DNA of 64,000 bases from positions 544,574 to 608,573 of the forward strand of contig JBAWWY010000001.1 of NCBI GenBank assembly GCA_037144355.1. The letters are read 5' to 3'. The notes under the pieces were generated by a model. It made no database searches. It was given only the letters and a program-made list of their open reading frames with translations, and was not told the origin of the DNA. The stretch is from JBAWWY01 sp037144355. GTDB taxonomy: Bacteria > Bacillota > Clostridia > Peptostreptococcales > Anaerovoracaceae. Made by a program: the position numbers and the translations under genes. Of the stretch, positions 47,971 to 57,012 are shown in pieces. Each line of letters starts with the position of its first letter. Position 1 is the stretch's first letter.

Positions 47971-49020
47971 ATGGAAAACCAAGAGCAAGGGCATCAAAGA
48001 CGTGTTCGTTATAAAGGCACTCACCCAAAATCTTTTAAAGAAAAATATAAGGAATTGGAACCAGAAAAATATTCTGATGCAGTGGAAAAGGCTATCGAAC
48101 GAGGTAGTACTCCTGCAGGTATGCATATTTCGATTTGCGTAAATGAAATACTTGATTTTTTGCAAATTGCTCCGGGGCAAGTGGGGTTTGATGCTACCTT
48201 GGGTTACGGCGGTCATACTTTGGAGATGCTCAAGTGTTTAAATTCAAAGGGGCATATATACGCAACTGATGTGGATCCTCTTGAATTGGCACGCACCCAG
48301 AAGCGTTTGGAAAATTTGGGTTATGGCTCGGAAATACTAACAGTTCATCAAATGAATTTTTCAGATATAGATATTATTGCCGCCGAATCAGGACCATTTG
48401 ATTTTGTTTTAGCAGATCTTGGCGTCTCTTCGATGCAAATAGACAATCCTGAAAGAGGTTTTTCATATAAGCGTGAAGGCCCCTTGGATCTGCGGTTAAA
48501 CCCAAGTAGAGGCATGTCCGCGGCAGATCGCTTAAGAACAGTTTCACAAGATGAGCTAGAAGGAATGTTTGTAGAAAACTCTGATGAACCTTATGCCAAA
48601 GCAATCGCTAAGGCTATTGTCGCTGAAAGGCATAAAGGAAAATTCATATCAACTACAACCCAGCTTCAGCAGATTATTAAAAGCGCTCTAAAATCTCTTC
48701 CAGGGAAAATCGGAGATGATGACATTAAAAAATCATGCCAACGATGCTTTCAAGCATTGCGAATTGATGTAAACAATGAATTTGAAGTATTATATGAATT
48801 TTTAGAAAAACTTCCTGATGCACTTGCTCCAGGAGGACGCGTAGCTATCTTGTCATTTCATTCAGGTGAGGATCGTCTCGTGAAGAAATCTTTCAAACAT
48901 TTTTTCAACGATGGAATCTATAGTGAAATAGCTCCGGATCCTATTCGCCCATCATCTGAAGAATGCCATGCCAATGGTCGTGCCCGTTCTGCCAAAATGC
49001 GTTGGGCTATAAAGGCTTAA
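47971..49020 (+). CDS. rsmH: 16S rRNA (cytosine1402-N4)-methyltransferase RsmH homologue, with N-terminal extension
   Basis: A 349-residue SAM-dependent methyltransferase of the RsmH/MraW family. It has DATLGYGGHTLEMLKCL (SAM site), PFDFVLADLGVSSMQIDNPERGFSYKREGPLDLRLN, and GRVAILSFHSGEDRLVK, ending RARSAKMRWA. It has an N-terminal basic extension (RRVRYKGTHPKSFKEKYKELEP), longer than typical RsmH of about 310 residues. It is not in a dcw cluster, so it may be a second RsmH-type enzyme. Its start lies just after the lipocalin-like gene. Confidence 0.93.
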   Translation: MENQEQGHQRRVRYKGTHPKSFKEKYKELEPEKYSDAVEKAIERGSTPAGMHISICVNEILDFLQIAPGQVGFDATLGYGGHTLEMLKCLNSKGHIYATDVDPLELARTQKRLENLGYGSEILTVHQMNFSDIDIIAAESGPFDFVLADLGVSSMQIDNPERGFSYKREGPLDLRLNPSRGMSAADRLRTVSQDELEGMFVENSDEPYAKAIAKAIVAERHKGKFISTTTQLQQIIKSALKSLPGKIGDDDIKKSCQRCFQALRIDVNNEFEVLYEFLEKLPDALAPGGRVAILSFHSGEDRLVKKSFKHFFNDGIYSEIAPDPIRPSSEECHANGRARSAKMRWAIKA

Positions 49021-49540
49021 TTGGTATAATAAAAGGCACTTTTTTCTTGTATTCCAGATAATCCTGCCCAAACCTCTCTTCAAGTTCTTTTTCCTCAATT
49101 CGCTTCACATAAAGAAGAAGTGTTGAGATCATTATTAAAAACAATATGAATGATGATAACGAACCAGTCAGAACAACTATCCCAAAGTAAGCAAGTATGG
49201 TTCCAAGAACCATTGGGTTTCTGCAATATTTATATGGACCAGTAATAATTAATCTCTGTGTTGGCATCATTGGAACCGGTGTTCCTTTTCCAATATTGAA
49301 TTGAATAAAGATAGTCCAAATCGCCAATGAAAATCCGCTGGCAATAAGAATTATACCTGCTATTATACCAATAAGCCCAAGTTCGAACTTTGGAAAATTT
49401 AGGATTTCGTCAAGATCAGACGTTTTAACTATAATTGCTGGTATCAAGATTGGGAACAATAGGCCCAAAGGTATGATTGTTATGAGCCTCTGTTTCTCCG
49501 AGTAATTCTTATTTGACCATTCAATAAATCTATTTCTCAT
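49007..49540 (-). CDS. ICMT/PEMT-type membrane methyltransferase family protein
   Basis: A 177-residue membrane protein with about four helices. The C-terminal half has PTQRLIITGPYKYCRNPMVLGTILAYFG and EEKELEERFGQDYLEYKKKVPFIIP, the usual isoprenylcysteine carboxyl-methyltransferase/DUF1295-type SAM-binding pattern. The substrate in bacteria is unknown. Its end overlaps the convergent rsmH gene by 14 bases. Confidence 0.88.
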   Translation of the reverse strand: MRNRFIEWSNKNYSEKQRLITIIPLGLLFPILIPAIIVKTSDLDEILNFPKFELGLIGIIAGIILIASGFSLAIWTIFIQFNIGKGTPVPMMPTQRLIITGPYKYCRNPMVLGTILAYFGIVVLTGSLSSFILFLIMISTLLLYVKRIEEKELEERFGQDYLEYKKKVPFIIPIKPL

Positions 49541-49564
49541 AAAGACATCACCACTGATTCGATG

Positions 49565-49882
49565 TTAAAGTTCTTTCACATCGAATTTCTTTTCAAATAC
49601 ATATAGGTTCCCAATTTTCATCTTTATAAGATTTATTGCATTATCTATCAATCTAAGAAAATTGGCCTTTTCAGATTCGTTATCAAATCCAATATATTTT
49701 ACTTCAATGGAGTCAACTATAAAAAGGCTATCGTAAATATTTTGAATTTCAATAAAAGAATCGTCAATATCCTTTTCTCCAGACAATTCCCATGGAAGAT
49801 CGTTTATTAACAACTTTCCATCGTCATCATATATCCAGATTGGAAAACATCCATATTCAAAATCTATTGTCATTCTATTCAT
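49565..49882 (-). CDS. Small acidic protein of unknown function
   Basis: A 105-residue acidic protein. It begins MTIDFEYGCFPIWIYDDDGKLLINDLPWEL and has no membrane segment or known motif. The aspartate-rich start and small size resemble several immunity or accessory proteins, but no partner toxin is next to it. AGGAGG precedes the ATG. Confidence 0.65.
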   Translation of the reverse strand: MNRMTIDFEYGCFPIWIYDDDGKLLINDLPWELSGEKDIDDSFIEIQNIYDSLFIVDSIEVKYIGFDNESEKANFLRLIDNAINLIKMKIGNLYVFEKKFDVKEL

Positions 49883-49977
49883 ATATCCTCCTAAAGCTAA
49901 TTAATAAATTGGATATTCATCTTACATAGATTATACCACATTAATCTCAACCGGCTCCAATATGCTTTACACAAAAA

Positions 49978-50020
49978 AGCAACTGCGAACATTAGATTAG
50001 CTCTAATATTTGTAGTTGCT
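49978..50020 (-). terminator. Terminator after the bacteriohemerythrin gene
   Basis: A 19-base arm (49978-49996) pairs with 50002-50020 with two G-U pairs and one mismatch around a five-base loop. On the minus strand it ends in a T run. It lies beyond the bacteriohemerythrin stop at 50059. Confidence 0.82.
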
Positions 50021-50058
50021 ACTTTTTCCAGAATTTCCTCATACATGCTTTTTAAGTT

Positions 50059-50466
50059 TTATGCCTGCAGGCTTCTTGCATAAGCTCCAATTTTTTTGTC
50101 CTCGTTTGAAATATGTTTCAAAAGCCATTGCAAGACCATTTGATTTGCATTAATAATGAGGACGATATTTCCACCCGATTCCTCATAATCCTTTTTCAAT
50201 TTTAACAATTCGGTGATGAAATCTGTATGTAGCTTTTTTTGATTTTCATATTCGGGATAACGAATACTCTGCATGTATTTTTCTTCGTCCTTGAAATGTT
50301 TTTTTGTATAATCCTCTAGAAAGTCCAACAATGGTGAAATAAAATCCTTGGCTTTGCCTTTCTTACCAGCATCAAACAACTGATCTGCCATTTCGAACAA
50401 TTTTTTATGTTCATTATCGATGATTTCTACTCCAACTGATAAATTCTCTGTCCACAAAACTGCCAT
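50059..50466 (-). CDS. Bacteriohemerythrin
   Basis: A 135-residue four-helix diiron oxygen-binding protein. Ligands are visible in DNEHKKLFE, KKHFKDEEKYM, KKLHTDFI and LLKHISNEDKK, the full set expected for hemerythrin. It can store or sense oxygen or deliver it elsewhere. It is a single-gene unit with a strong terminator. A related domain ends the diguanylate cyclase encoded at 38395-40590. Confidence 0.95.
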   Translation of the reverse strand: MAVLWTENLSVGVEIIDNEHKKLFEMADQLFDAGKKGKAKDFISPLLDFLEDYTKKHFKDEEKYMQSIRYPEYENQKKLHTDFITELLKLKKDYEESGGNIVLIINANQMVLQWLLKHISNEDKKIGAYARSLQA

Positions 50467-50588
50467 CTTAGTAACCGCCTTTCAGAATATTACCCTTCAA
50501 TATCACTATGGATATCTTCATATATCTTTCCATTAGTAACATCGGCAGAAAAGATGAAAACATTAGAGGTTACCATCACTAATCCAAA

Positions 50589-51893
50589 TCAATTAATTAT
50601 ACCTAACTTAAGCTTCCAGCAGAGAATTCTCAATACTGACTCATCAATAAGATTTTCAGTAATTGTTCCATTCTTAACCGCAGCTAACACAGATGGTATT
50701 TGAGTGTCAAAATTAGATGCGATAATCAAATCATTTCCTGCCTTGATTGCTAAAACAGCAGACACTTCGTCACCTATATACTTCTTTATTGCATCCATTT
50801 TCAGGTCATCTGTCATGATTACACCTTTGAATCCCAAATAGTCTCTTAGTATTTTATGAACTGCGGGAGAAAGGGAAGCTGGAAGATTTTCATCCATGCA
50901 CATGACAATATTGTGTGAAACTAAAATGCTTCCAACCCCAGATTCAATCCCAGCGCGAAAAGGTATAAAGTCCGAGTTTACGAATGAATCATAGCTTCTA
51001 TTATCAATTGCAATACCCGTATGGGTGTCCACATTATTTCCATACCCCGGGAAATGCTTTAATGTGCTTCCAATTTTATTTGCATTCATTGTTTCAACAA
51101 CTGTTTTCATATATTTAGCTGTTTCTGATGCTTCTTTTCCAAAAGTACGAGCATAAATATAGTCGGTTGAATTTGTTGAAACATCACTTACTGGGGCAAG
51201 ATTTACATTGATCCCCAAGTTCTTCAATAGCGTGGCTTTCTCCTCCGTATCGCTAACAATTAATGGATAGCCACCTTCGATATATAATTCCTGAGGAGAA
51301 TAAAATGGAACTTTTCTAAACTGTGAATACAAACTTAGGCGGTTAATCGTACCACCTTCTTCATCGGTTCCAATCAGAAGCTTTATTTTTGAATAATCTT
51401 GATAATTCTTTAATGTATTTTTTAATGTATCCTTTGTCTCCCCTTCAATATCCGCATTGAACAAAATAAAACCGCCCAGATAATATTTCCCCAAGTCGGC
51501 GATTGCAGTATCCTTTCTGCATCTTACAAAAAACATTTGACCCACCTTTTCTTCAATGGTCATTGTTTTCATTATTTTCAAAGCCATTTGCTCATATGTT
51601 AATGGCTTTTCTTTAGATAAAAAGCTGGTCTTAACATACCCTTCCAGATTATTGTTTTGAATTTTGCTCCAACCATTGGAATCCGAATAAACTTTGACTT
51701 CTTCACCACGTAAAATAACTGATATTATTAGATTGCTTACACTTGCTCCATCCCTCATATTGACATCTTCTGATGCGTACATTAATTTTGATTGGTCATT
51801 TATATCGGGGCTATCCCCGGAATTTACTTTGCTGCATCCGATGAAACAAATCAATATGCTAATTGCTAAAACCACTATCAAACGGAATTTCAT
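50589..51893 (-). CDS. SH3b-GH3 lipoprotein, beta-N-acetylhexosaminidase (NagZ-like)
   Basis: A 434-residue secreted protein. The lipobox is CFIGC. Residues about 35-95 are a bacterial SH3 domain (NMRDGASVSNLIISVILRGEEVKVY...GYVKTSFL). The rest is a glycoside hydrolase family 3 N-terminal domain with GGFILFNADIEG, IGTDEEGGTINRL, KHFPGYGNNVDTHTG (a variant of the NagZ KHFPGHG motif) and GVIMTDDLKMDAI. It probably removes N-acetylglucosamine from cell-wall fragments. The start at 51893 is preferred to ATG 51899 on spacing. Confidence 0.92.
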   Translation of the reverse strand: MKFRLIVVLAISILICFIGCSKVNSGDSPDINDQSKLMYASEDVNMRDGASVSNLIISVILRGEEVKVYSDSNGWSKIQNNNLEGYVKTSFLSKEKPLTYEQMALKIMKTMTIEEKVGQMFFVRCRKDTAIADLGKYYLGGFILFNADIEGETKDTLKNTLKNYQDYSKIKLLIGTDEEGGTINRLSLYSQFRKVPFYSPQELYIEGGYPLIVSDTEEKATLLKNLGINVNLAPVSDVSTNSTDYIYARTFGKEASETAKYMKTVVETMNANKIGSTLKHFPGYGNNVDTHTGIAIDNRSYDSFVNSDFIPFRAGIESGVGSILVSHNIVMCMDENLPASLSPAVHKILRDYLGFKGVIMTDDLKMDAIKKYIGDEVSAVLAIKAGNDLIIASNFDTQIPSVLAAVKNGTITENLIDESVLRILCWKLKLGIIN

Positions 51894-52055
51894 AATCATT
51901 TTTCCAATCTTATTATTAAATATGAAGCTAAAATAATCATTGCCATGCTTACAAGTAAGATTATACCATCCTTTCCCTTTCCATGCTCTTGATATACCTT
52001 GCTAAAAGTTGAGCTAAAGTTGTTTAATGATCTCAATCCCCTCTGCTATTCAAGC

Positions 52056-52502
52056 CTAGTCCTCATTCCAACGATATTTTTTATTCTGAAGCAATTTATC
52101 TAGATTGCAATTAAGACACAATCCATTATGACAGCAAATAACTTCTCCACATACTGGACATTGCCACTTTATATTTTCATTTTCCAAAAATTCATCCATG
52201 CCATTTTCTTTGATGAATTGAAGGTTCTCTATCATACTCATGTGATATTTTGTGCGGTAACGCTTATCAAGGGCTTTTAATCTTTTGCATGGAAAACTCT
52301 CGCACTCGCTGCAAAACCTGACTTCTCCTTTACTAAGCAATTCACATTTGCTCCCCATATGGGTGCAGTTTTCTCCTCTTGGAACGCAGCCAGGACAATA
52401 TGTCCTGTGAAATCCCTGCTTGTTCAAGTCATTTTCCCTAAATTGGTAAGCAATACATAACCTGCAATTCATCCCGCATGGTGCTATAAGTTTTTCTTCC
52501 AT
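52056..52502 (-). CDS. DUF3795-type cysteine-rich protein
   Basis: A 148-residue cysteine-rich protein of the DUF3795 family. The start is APCGMNCRLCIAYQFRENDLNKQGFHRTYCPGC, then CTHMGSKCELL and RFCSECESFPCKRLKALDKRYRTKYHMSMI. A second zinc-like cluster (CPVCGEVICCHNGLCLNC) follows. The cysteines probably bind zinc or Fe-S, function unknown. The only Shine-Dalgarno (AAGGAG) is about 13 bases from ATG 52502; an upstream extension to 52601 lacks one. Confidence 0.85.
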   Translation of the reverse strand: MEEKLIAPCGMNCRLCIAYQFRENDLNKQGFHRTYCPGCVPRGENCTHMGSKCELLSKGEVRFCSECESFPCKRLKALDKRYRTKYHMSMIENLQFIKENGMDEFLENENIKWQCPVCGEVICCHNGLCLNCNLDKLLQNKKYRWNED

Positions 52503-52742
52503 AACTTGAATCAACTCCTTGGTGAATATTTGGCAATTCTTTGTCCTGATGCTAAGCATCTCTTCACTTTTGATAATAACATAAAATATTTTTAAATCCA
52601 ATTAAGCGTAGTCCGCATAGGGTTGGATTTTAGTGCTATATTAAAAGTACAAAATAATATATTTGTTTGCAACTAAATATTAGCAATTGAAGTCAAGAAA
52701 AGTAAACAACAAATTGATATTCTTATTGTGGGAGGTGGGATT

Positions 52743-53651
52743 GTGGAGCGATGGGAAATAATAAATGCGGTCCAACGAATGCAAGACTACATCAATGAAA
52801 ACATAAATTCGGCAATAACACTCAGTGACCTTGCAAAGTCCGCAGGATACTCACAATGGCATTCAGCAAGAATATTCAAGGAACTTACCGGCAAGTCGCC
52901 ATTTGAATATTTAAGGGCATTGAGATTGAGCAAAGCTGCCTTGCAACTTAGAGATAATCCGAAGAAAATTATTGATGTTGCTTTTGATTTTGTATTTGAC
53001 TCACACGAAGGATTTACTAGAGCTTTTACTAAACAATTTGGAGTATCTCCGAAAAAATACAGAGGTAATCCTAACCCTGTTCAGCTTTTTATGCCCGCTC
53101 GTATTCGTGATTATTACCTAATAATGCAAAAGGGAGGAATTGAAATGAATGAGAAGAAAAAAGCAGCTACTTTTTTTGTACAAGTGGTGGAAAGGCCATC
53201 CAGAAAACTTATTTTGAAGAGAGGAGTTAGAGCAACCCATTATTTTGAGTATTGCGAAGAGGTTGGTTGTGATGTTTGGGGATTGCTGACTAGTATTAAT
53301 GAAGCTATGTATGAACCGGCTGGGATGTGGCTACCTAATAATCTTGTAAAAACTGGCACATCAAAATATGTTCAAGGTGTAGAGGTTCCGTCCAATTATA
53401 AAGGAGAGGTTCCTGATGGATTTGAAATCATTGAGCTTCAGCCATGTCAAATGATGGTTTTCCAAGGTGAGCCTTATGACGACGAGAAATTTGAAGAAGC
53501 GATTGATGAATTATGGGATGTGATGAAAAAGTACAATCCCGAGATTTACGGTTTTGAATGGGCGGATGACCTTGCCCCAAGATTCCAACTTGAGCCACAA
53601 GGTTATAGGGGGTATATTGAAGCCAGGCCGGTAAGACAGCTAAACAAATAG
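52743..53651 (+). CDS. AraC-family transcriptional regulator with GyrI-like effector domain (Rob-type layout)
   Basis: A 302-residue regulator. Residues about 5-105 hold the two helix-turn-helix motifs of AraC (ITLSDLAKSAGYSQWHSARIFKELTGKSPFEYLRALRLSKAALQL and KIIDVAFDFVFDSHEGFTRAFTKQFGVSPKKYR). The rest is a GyrI/effector-binding-like domain. This order resembles Rob of enterobacteria. Target genes are unknown. The GTG at 52743 has GGAGG seven bases upstream; a GTG at 52728 is an alternative. Confidence 0.92.
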   Translation: MERWEIINAVQRMQDYINENINSAITLSDLAKSAGYSQWHSARIFKELTGKSPFEYLRALRLSKAALQLRDNPKKIIDVAFDFVFDSHEGFTRAFTKQFGVSPKKYRGNPNPVQLFMPARIRDYYLIMQKGGIEMNEKKKAATFFVQVVERPSRKLILKRGVRATHYFEYCEEVGCDVWGLLTSINEAMYEPAGMWLPNNLVKTGTSKYVQGVEVPSNYKGEVPDGFEIIELQPCQMMVFQGEPYDDEKFEEAIDELWDVMKKYNPEIYGFEWADDLAPRFQLEPQGYRGYIEARPVRQLNK

Positions 53652-53687
53652 TTGCATTCATTTTCTGGACATGCACTTTACGAACAA

Positions 53688-54335
53688 TTAAGGCCTAGGT
53701 CGGCATAAACCCAGCAATTTGAGAAACTTTTCCTGATTTGGCAAATCGCTGCTAAGCTTCTTATGTGTGAAAGTTTCATCAAACCGTTCTGCCTCAGCTT
53801 CATCCACATTATAAACCTCATCTTCAAAAAATCGACCTTCACATCCCTTAAGCGCCCCCTCATATAGCTCAAGTGCTTGAAGCGCATCCAAATACATATT
53901 GTTGGATGAGCCAATTCCAAATTTTTCTGCAGGTACAAAGCCAAATCTTTTATAATAATCTGGATCTCCATAAATCAATACCGCGGGGTATCCCATTTCT
54001 TTGGCACGATTGATGGTAAATTTGATCAACTCGCTCCCGACCCCTTTTCCCCAATATGAGGGCAAAACCGATATGGGCCCAAAGCAAATAGCCTCACGAG
54101 TTATACCATCATCGCCAAGAATGGTCGCTTTCGTATACATTATATTCCCGACTATCAATCCATTAATTTCTGCAACAACATCGAGTTCCCCGATGAATGC
54201 ACCGCAACTTCGCATGACATGCACTAGGTAATGCTCGTTGCATCCTGGCACATGACGATTCCAAAATGCCTCCCTCGTCAATTCTTCAACAACGCGATAT
54301 TCTGAAGGTTGCTCTAATCGCAAAATTACTTCCAT
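53688..54335 (-). CDS. GNAT family N-acetyltransferase
   Basis: A 215-residue protein with ICFGPISVLPSYWGKGVGSELIKFTINRAKEMGYPAVLIYGDPDYYKRFGFVPA, the acetyl-CoA-binding region of YhbS-like acetyltransferases. Substrate unknown. GGAG precedes the ATG. It is convergent with the AraC-type gene. Confidence 0.93.
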   Translation of the reverse strand: MEVILRLEQPSEYRVVEELTREAFWNRHVPGCNEHYLVHVMRSCGAFIGELDVVAEINGLIVGNIMYTKATILGDDGITREAICFGPISVLPSYWGKGVGSELIKFTINRAKEMGYPAVLIYGDPDYYKRFGFVPAEKFGIGSSNNMYLDALQALELYEGALKGCEGRFFEDEVYNVDEAEAERFDETFTHKKLSSDLPNQEKFLKLLGLCRPRP

Positions 54336-54384
54336 AGCTTTTGCACTCCTTTTAAAATTATTGTATTTTCGGATCCCATCAGCA

Positions 54385-54408
54385 AAAGCCCTGATTACTC
54401 AAGGCTTT
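54385..54408 (-). terminator. Terminator after the ferritin gene
   Basis: On the minus strand AAAGCCTTGA-GTAA-TCAGGGCTTT forms a ten-pair stem (with a wobble) followed by TTTT. It lies about 35 bases after the ferritin stop. Confidence 0.72.
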
Positions 54409-54442
54409 ACTTTTGCTGTGAATTTAAATGCAACTTTTGTTT

Positions 54443-54973
54443 TTATGCCTTCAATTCCATTGTGGCTAGGAATGGAGTCTTGGTATAGATTCTAGTACCC
54501 ATTTCCGCATCCAATAAATAGATTGCCTTGCCATCCATGCCCATGGTCTTGAATTTGTTCAGATTGGTGTTGGCAGCGTTTTCTTCCTGAACCTGCTCAT
54601 CGATGAACCAGTTTAAAAACTGTACGGTTTTAAAATCCATCTCTTCATTGGCAGCCTTGACAATCTGGTAGATAGAGTCCGTGATGAACTCTTCATGCTT
54701 TACTGTCTGCTCCAGAATATCCATTGTATCCTTAAATTCCCATGTAGGTTTTGCTAGCTCTTGAAAAATTGTGCGTGCTCCGGTCTGCTGCATATATTGA
54801 TAAAAGATCAAGGCATGATCTCTTTCTTCTGCGGTTTGCACATAATACCACTTGGCAAATCCATCAAGACTCATGCTTGAAAACCATGATGTCATGGACA
54901 AGTAAAGGGTTGATGAGTAGAGTTCTTTGGTAATCTGATCATTGATCATTTGTTCGATTCTTGGATTAAGCAT
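54443..54973 (-). CDS. Non-heme ferritin
   Basis: A 176-residue four-helix iron-storage protein. All ferroxidase residues align: Glu17, Glu50, His53, Glu94 and Gln127, within AEERDHA and NWFIDEQVQEE. It oxidises and stores iron in the 24-subunit cage. The start at 54973 has AAGGG seven bases upstream; longer readings to 55012 contain that site. Base composition is slightly higher in GC than its neighbours. Confidence 0.95.
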   Translation of the reverse strand: MLNPRIEQMINDQITKELYSSTLYLSMTSWFSSMSLDGFAKWYYVQTAEERDHALIFYQYMQQTGARTIFQELAKPTWEFKDTMDILEQTVKHEEFITDSIYQIVKAANEEMDFKTVQFLNWFIDEQVQEENAANTNLNKFKTMGMDGKAIYLLDAEMGTRIYTKTPFLATMELKA

Positions 54974-55109
54974 ATGCATCCCTTCTTTCTTTTGTTTTTT
55001 AAAAAATTGCAATAATAAGTTGCATTAATCACTATGCTTTGAAATTCTTTTGTGCTTAACTACATTTTATACCTAGTAATTATTTATACAAGCTTTGTTC
55101 TTTCAATTG

Positions 55110-55892
55110 TTAATAACCAGCTGTGATTCCAAAGTCAATGGAAAGGCATGCTCCTGTAATAGCACCCACTTTGTCCTTCGACGATAGAAAATATATACAT
55201 TCCGCAACTTCTTCTGGTTGAGTATATCGAGCATTGATTCCTTGCGGTAGATTTCCAAACAAGTGTGCATCGAATTCTTCTCGTGTTGCAAATTCAGATT
55301 GCTCAAAATCTGTCAGCATCATTGGTGTTTCAACTTCTCCTGGGCAAACAGCATTTACACGAATTTTTTGAGAAGCAAGTTCAATAGCAAGTGACTTAGT
55401 TAACAAAGTTACTCCACCCTTTGACGCGCAGTAAATAGCAAGTTCTTTATTGCCTATGAGACCTGCGTCAGAACTAACATTGACAATAGATCCACTCGTT
55501 TCCGCCAATGCTGGAATAGCAGCCTTGCACATGAAAAATGTCCCTTTCAAGTTTATGTTCATTGTTTCGTCCCATATATCTTCTGTCATGGAAACTGTTG
55601 GTCCGGAATATGAAACACCTGCCGAATTCACTAGAACATCCAATCTTTTTTCTTTCGATAGAACAAATTCAATGGCTCGACTACACTCGGAAGGAATTGC
55701 AACATCTGCCACAATTGTATTAATTGTTGCATTTGTCTTGGCCAGCTCATTTCTAACACTTTCCAGCTTATCTCTATTTCTTCCAAGTATATAGACGGTT
55801 GCCTTCTTTTTCAAAAATTTTTCCGCCGCCGCTTTCCCTATTCCGCTACTTCCTCCAGTTATTAAAACTACCTTGTTTGTCCAATCGCTCAT
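55110..55892 (-). CDS. Short-chain dehydrogenase/reductase
   Basis: A 260-residue classical SDR. The nucleotide site is VLITGGSSGIGKA, with NSAG, the active-site Ser in VNVSSDAG, and YCASKGG as the YxxxK motif. The C-terminal GAITGACLSIDFGI fits the family. Substrate unknown. AGGAGG precedes the ATG. Confidence 0.93.
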   Translation of the reverse strand: MSDWTNKVVLITGGSSGIGKAAAEKFLKKKATVYILGRNRDKLESVRNELAKTNATINTIVADVAIPSECSRAIEFVLSKEKRLDVLVNSAGVSYSGPTVSMTEDIWDETMNINLKGTFFMCKAAIPALAETSGSIVNVSSDAGLIGNKELAIYCASKGGVTLLTKSLAIELASQKIRVNAVCPGEVETPMMLTDFEQSEFATREEFDAHLFGNLPQGINARYTQPEEVAECIYFLSSKDKVGAITGACLSIDFGITAGY

Positions 55893-55974
55893 AATTACCT
55901 CCTGCTAATATTTTCCTAAATATTTTTTCTTGGTTCAAATCATGATAATATTGCTAATCCTACCTATTGACCCT

Positions 55975-56970
55975 CTACTCCTTATCCACCTCCATAAATG
56001 AATTGCCTGCTCTGCTAGTTGCTTCACTTTTGATGTATTGGTCCATAGTATATTCATAATAGTCCATTATTGAAACTTCCTGAAATCCGCAGGATTTATA
56101 CAAGCCCAGAGCTGCAGCATTACCAGTTGCAACCTGAAGCATTATCTCCTCAACATTTGCTTCCTTTAGCATATTTATGGCTTTCATTAATATTGCTCGC
56201 CCAAATCCCTTATTACGGTTCTCCGGCAAAACACCCAATCCATAGATTCCACCAATACTGTTGATAATCTGGAGATGAACTTTTCCAATTATTAGCTCAT
56301 TCATTTCAGCGAGATAAATGCTCATTGCTGGTTTTTCTTCATCTTCCATCAAACGAAATCTCTCTTCTTCAATATCATTGTTCTCTTCATCATAAAGATC
56401 TCCAAAATAAATGGCATTTTGCCTAGTTACCTCCCAGGCATCTCCAGGGGTAGCTTTTCTAAGTCTAAAGCCATGTATTTCCTCCCTCTTAATATCATTT
56501 GGCTCATTGCGCAAAAACATTTCAAATTCTGAATATTTATATGCCGCTCCCACCGTTTTCAAAAAATTCTGACCGGAAAATGATTTTTTATCACACAATA
56601 TGAGAATACTTGCTGCATTTCTACGTTTACACTCTGAAGTAGCCAATGCGTTTAGTTTTGAAAAAATCCCTTGCCTTCTATATCTCGGATTTACCATGCC
56701 GGTTATTTCGAAAGCCGCATCAGTACCCCCGAAGCAGCATATTCCTATATATCCAATAAGTTGCTTCTTGTCAAAGTACATGAATTCATTAATGTTTCGA
56801 TTATCAATATTATTATTTTGGGCTTCTGCAAGTTTATAATCAAGTTCTAGCTTTAAATTGATTTGATCATAATCTGAACATTGCTTCTGCAGTTCATTAA
56901 TCAAATCATAATCTTCCTGATTTAAACTATCTTTTAGTTTAACGCGAGGTTTTGTTATTATTTTATTGAT
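55975..56970 (-). CDS. Two-domain GNAT acetyltransferase, possible ATC start codon
   Basis: About 331 residues from the proposed start. It has two GNAT cores: MVNPRYRRQGIFSKLNALATSECKRRN and GLGVLPENRNKGFGRAILMKAINMLKEANVEE. The reading frame continues upstream of the first conventional start (TTG at 56904) through NKIITKPRVKLKDSLNQEDY, which fits the family's usual beginning. That part has no ATG, GTG or TTG. An ATC at 56970 follows GGGGGAG by seven bases, so I place the start there. If the TTG is real, the protein is 309 residues. Substrate unknown. Confidence 0.78.
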   Translation of the reverse strand: MNKIITKPRVKLKDSLNQEDYDLINELQKQCSDYDQINLKLELDYKLAEAQNNNIDNRNINEFMYFDKKQLIGYIGICCFGGTDAAFEITGMVNPRYRRQGIFSKLNALATSECKRRNAASILILCDKKSFSGQNFLKTVGAAYKYSEFEMFLRNEPNDIKREEIHGFRLRKATPGDAWEVTRQNAIYFGDLYDEENNDIEEERFRLMEDEEKPAMSIYLAEMNELIIGKVHLQIINSIGGIYGLGVLPENRNKGFGRAILMKAINMLKEANVEEIMLQVATGNAAALGLYKSCGFQEVSIMDYYEYTMDQYIKSEATSRAGNSFMEVDKE

Positions 56971-57012
56971 AGGAAATCTCCCCCTCTTTTTTTAGCCAGA
57001 TTTGGCTTGTTC

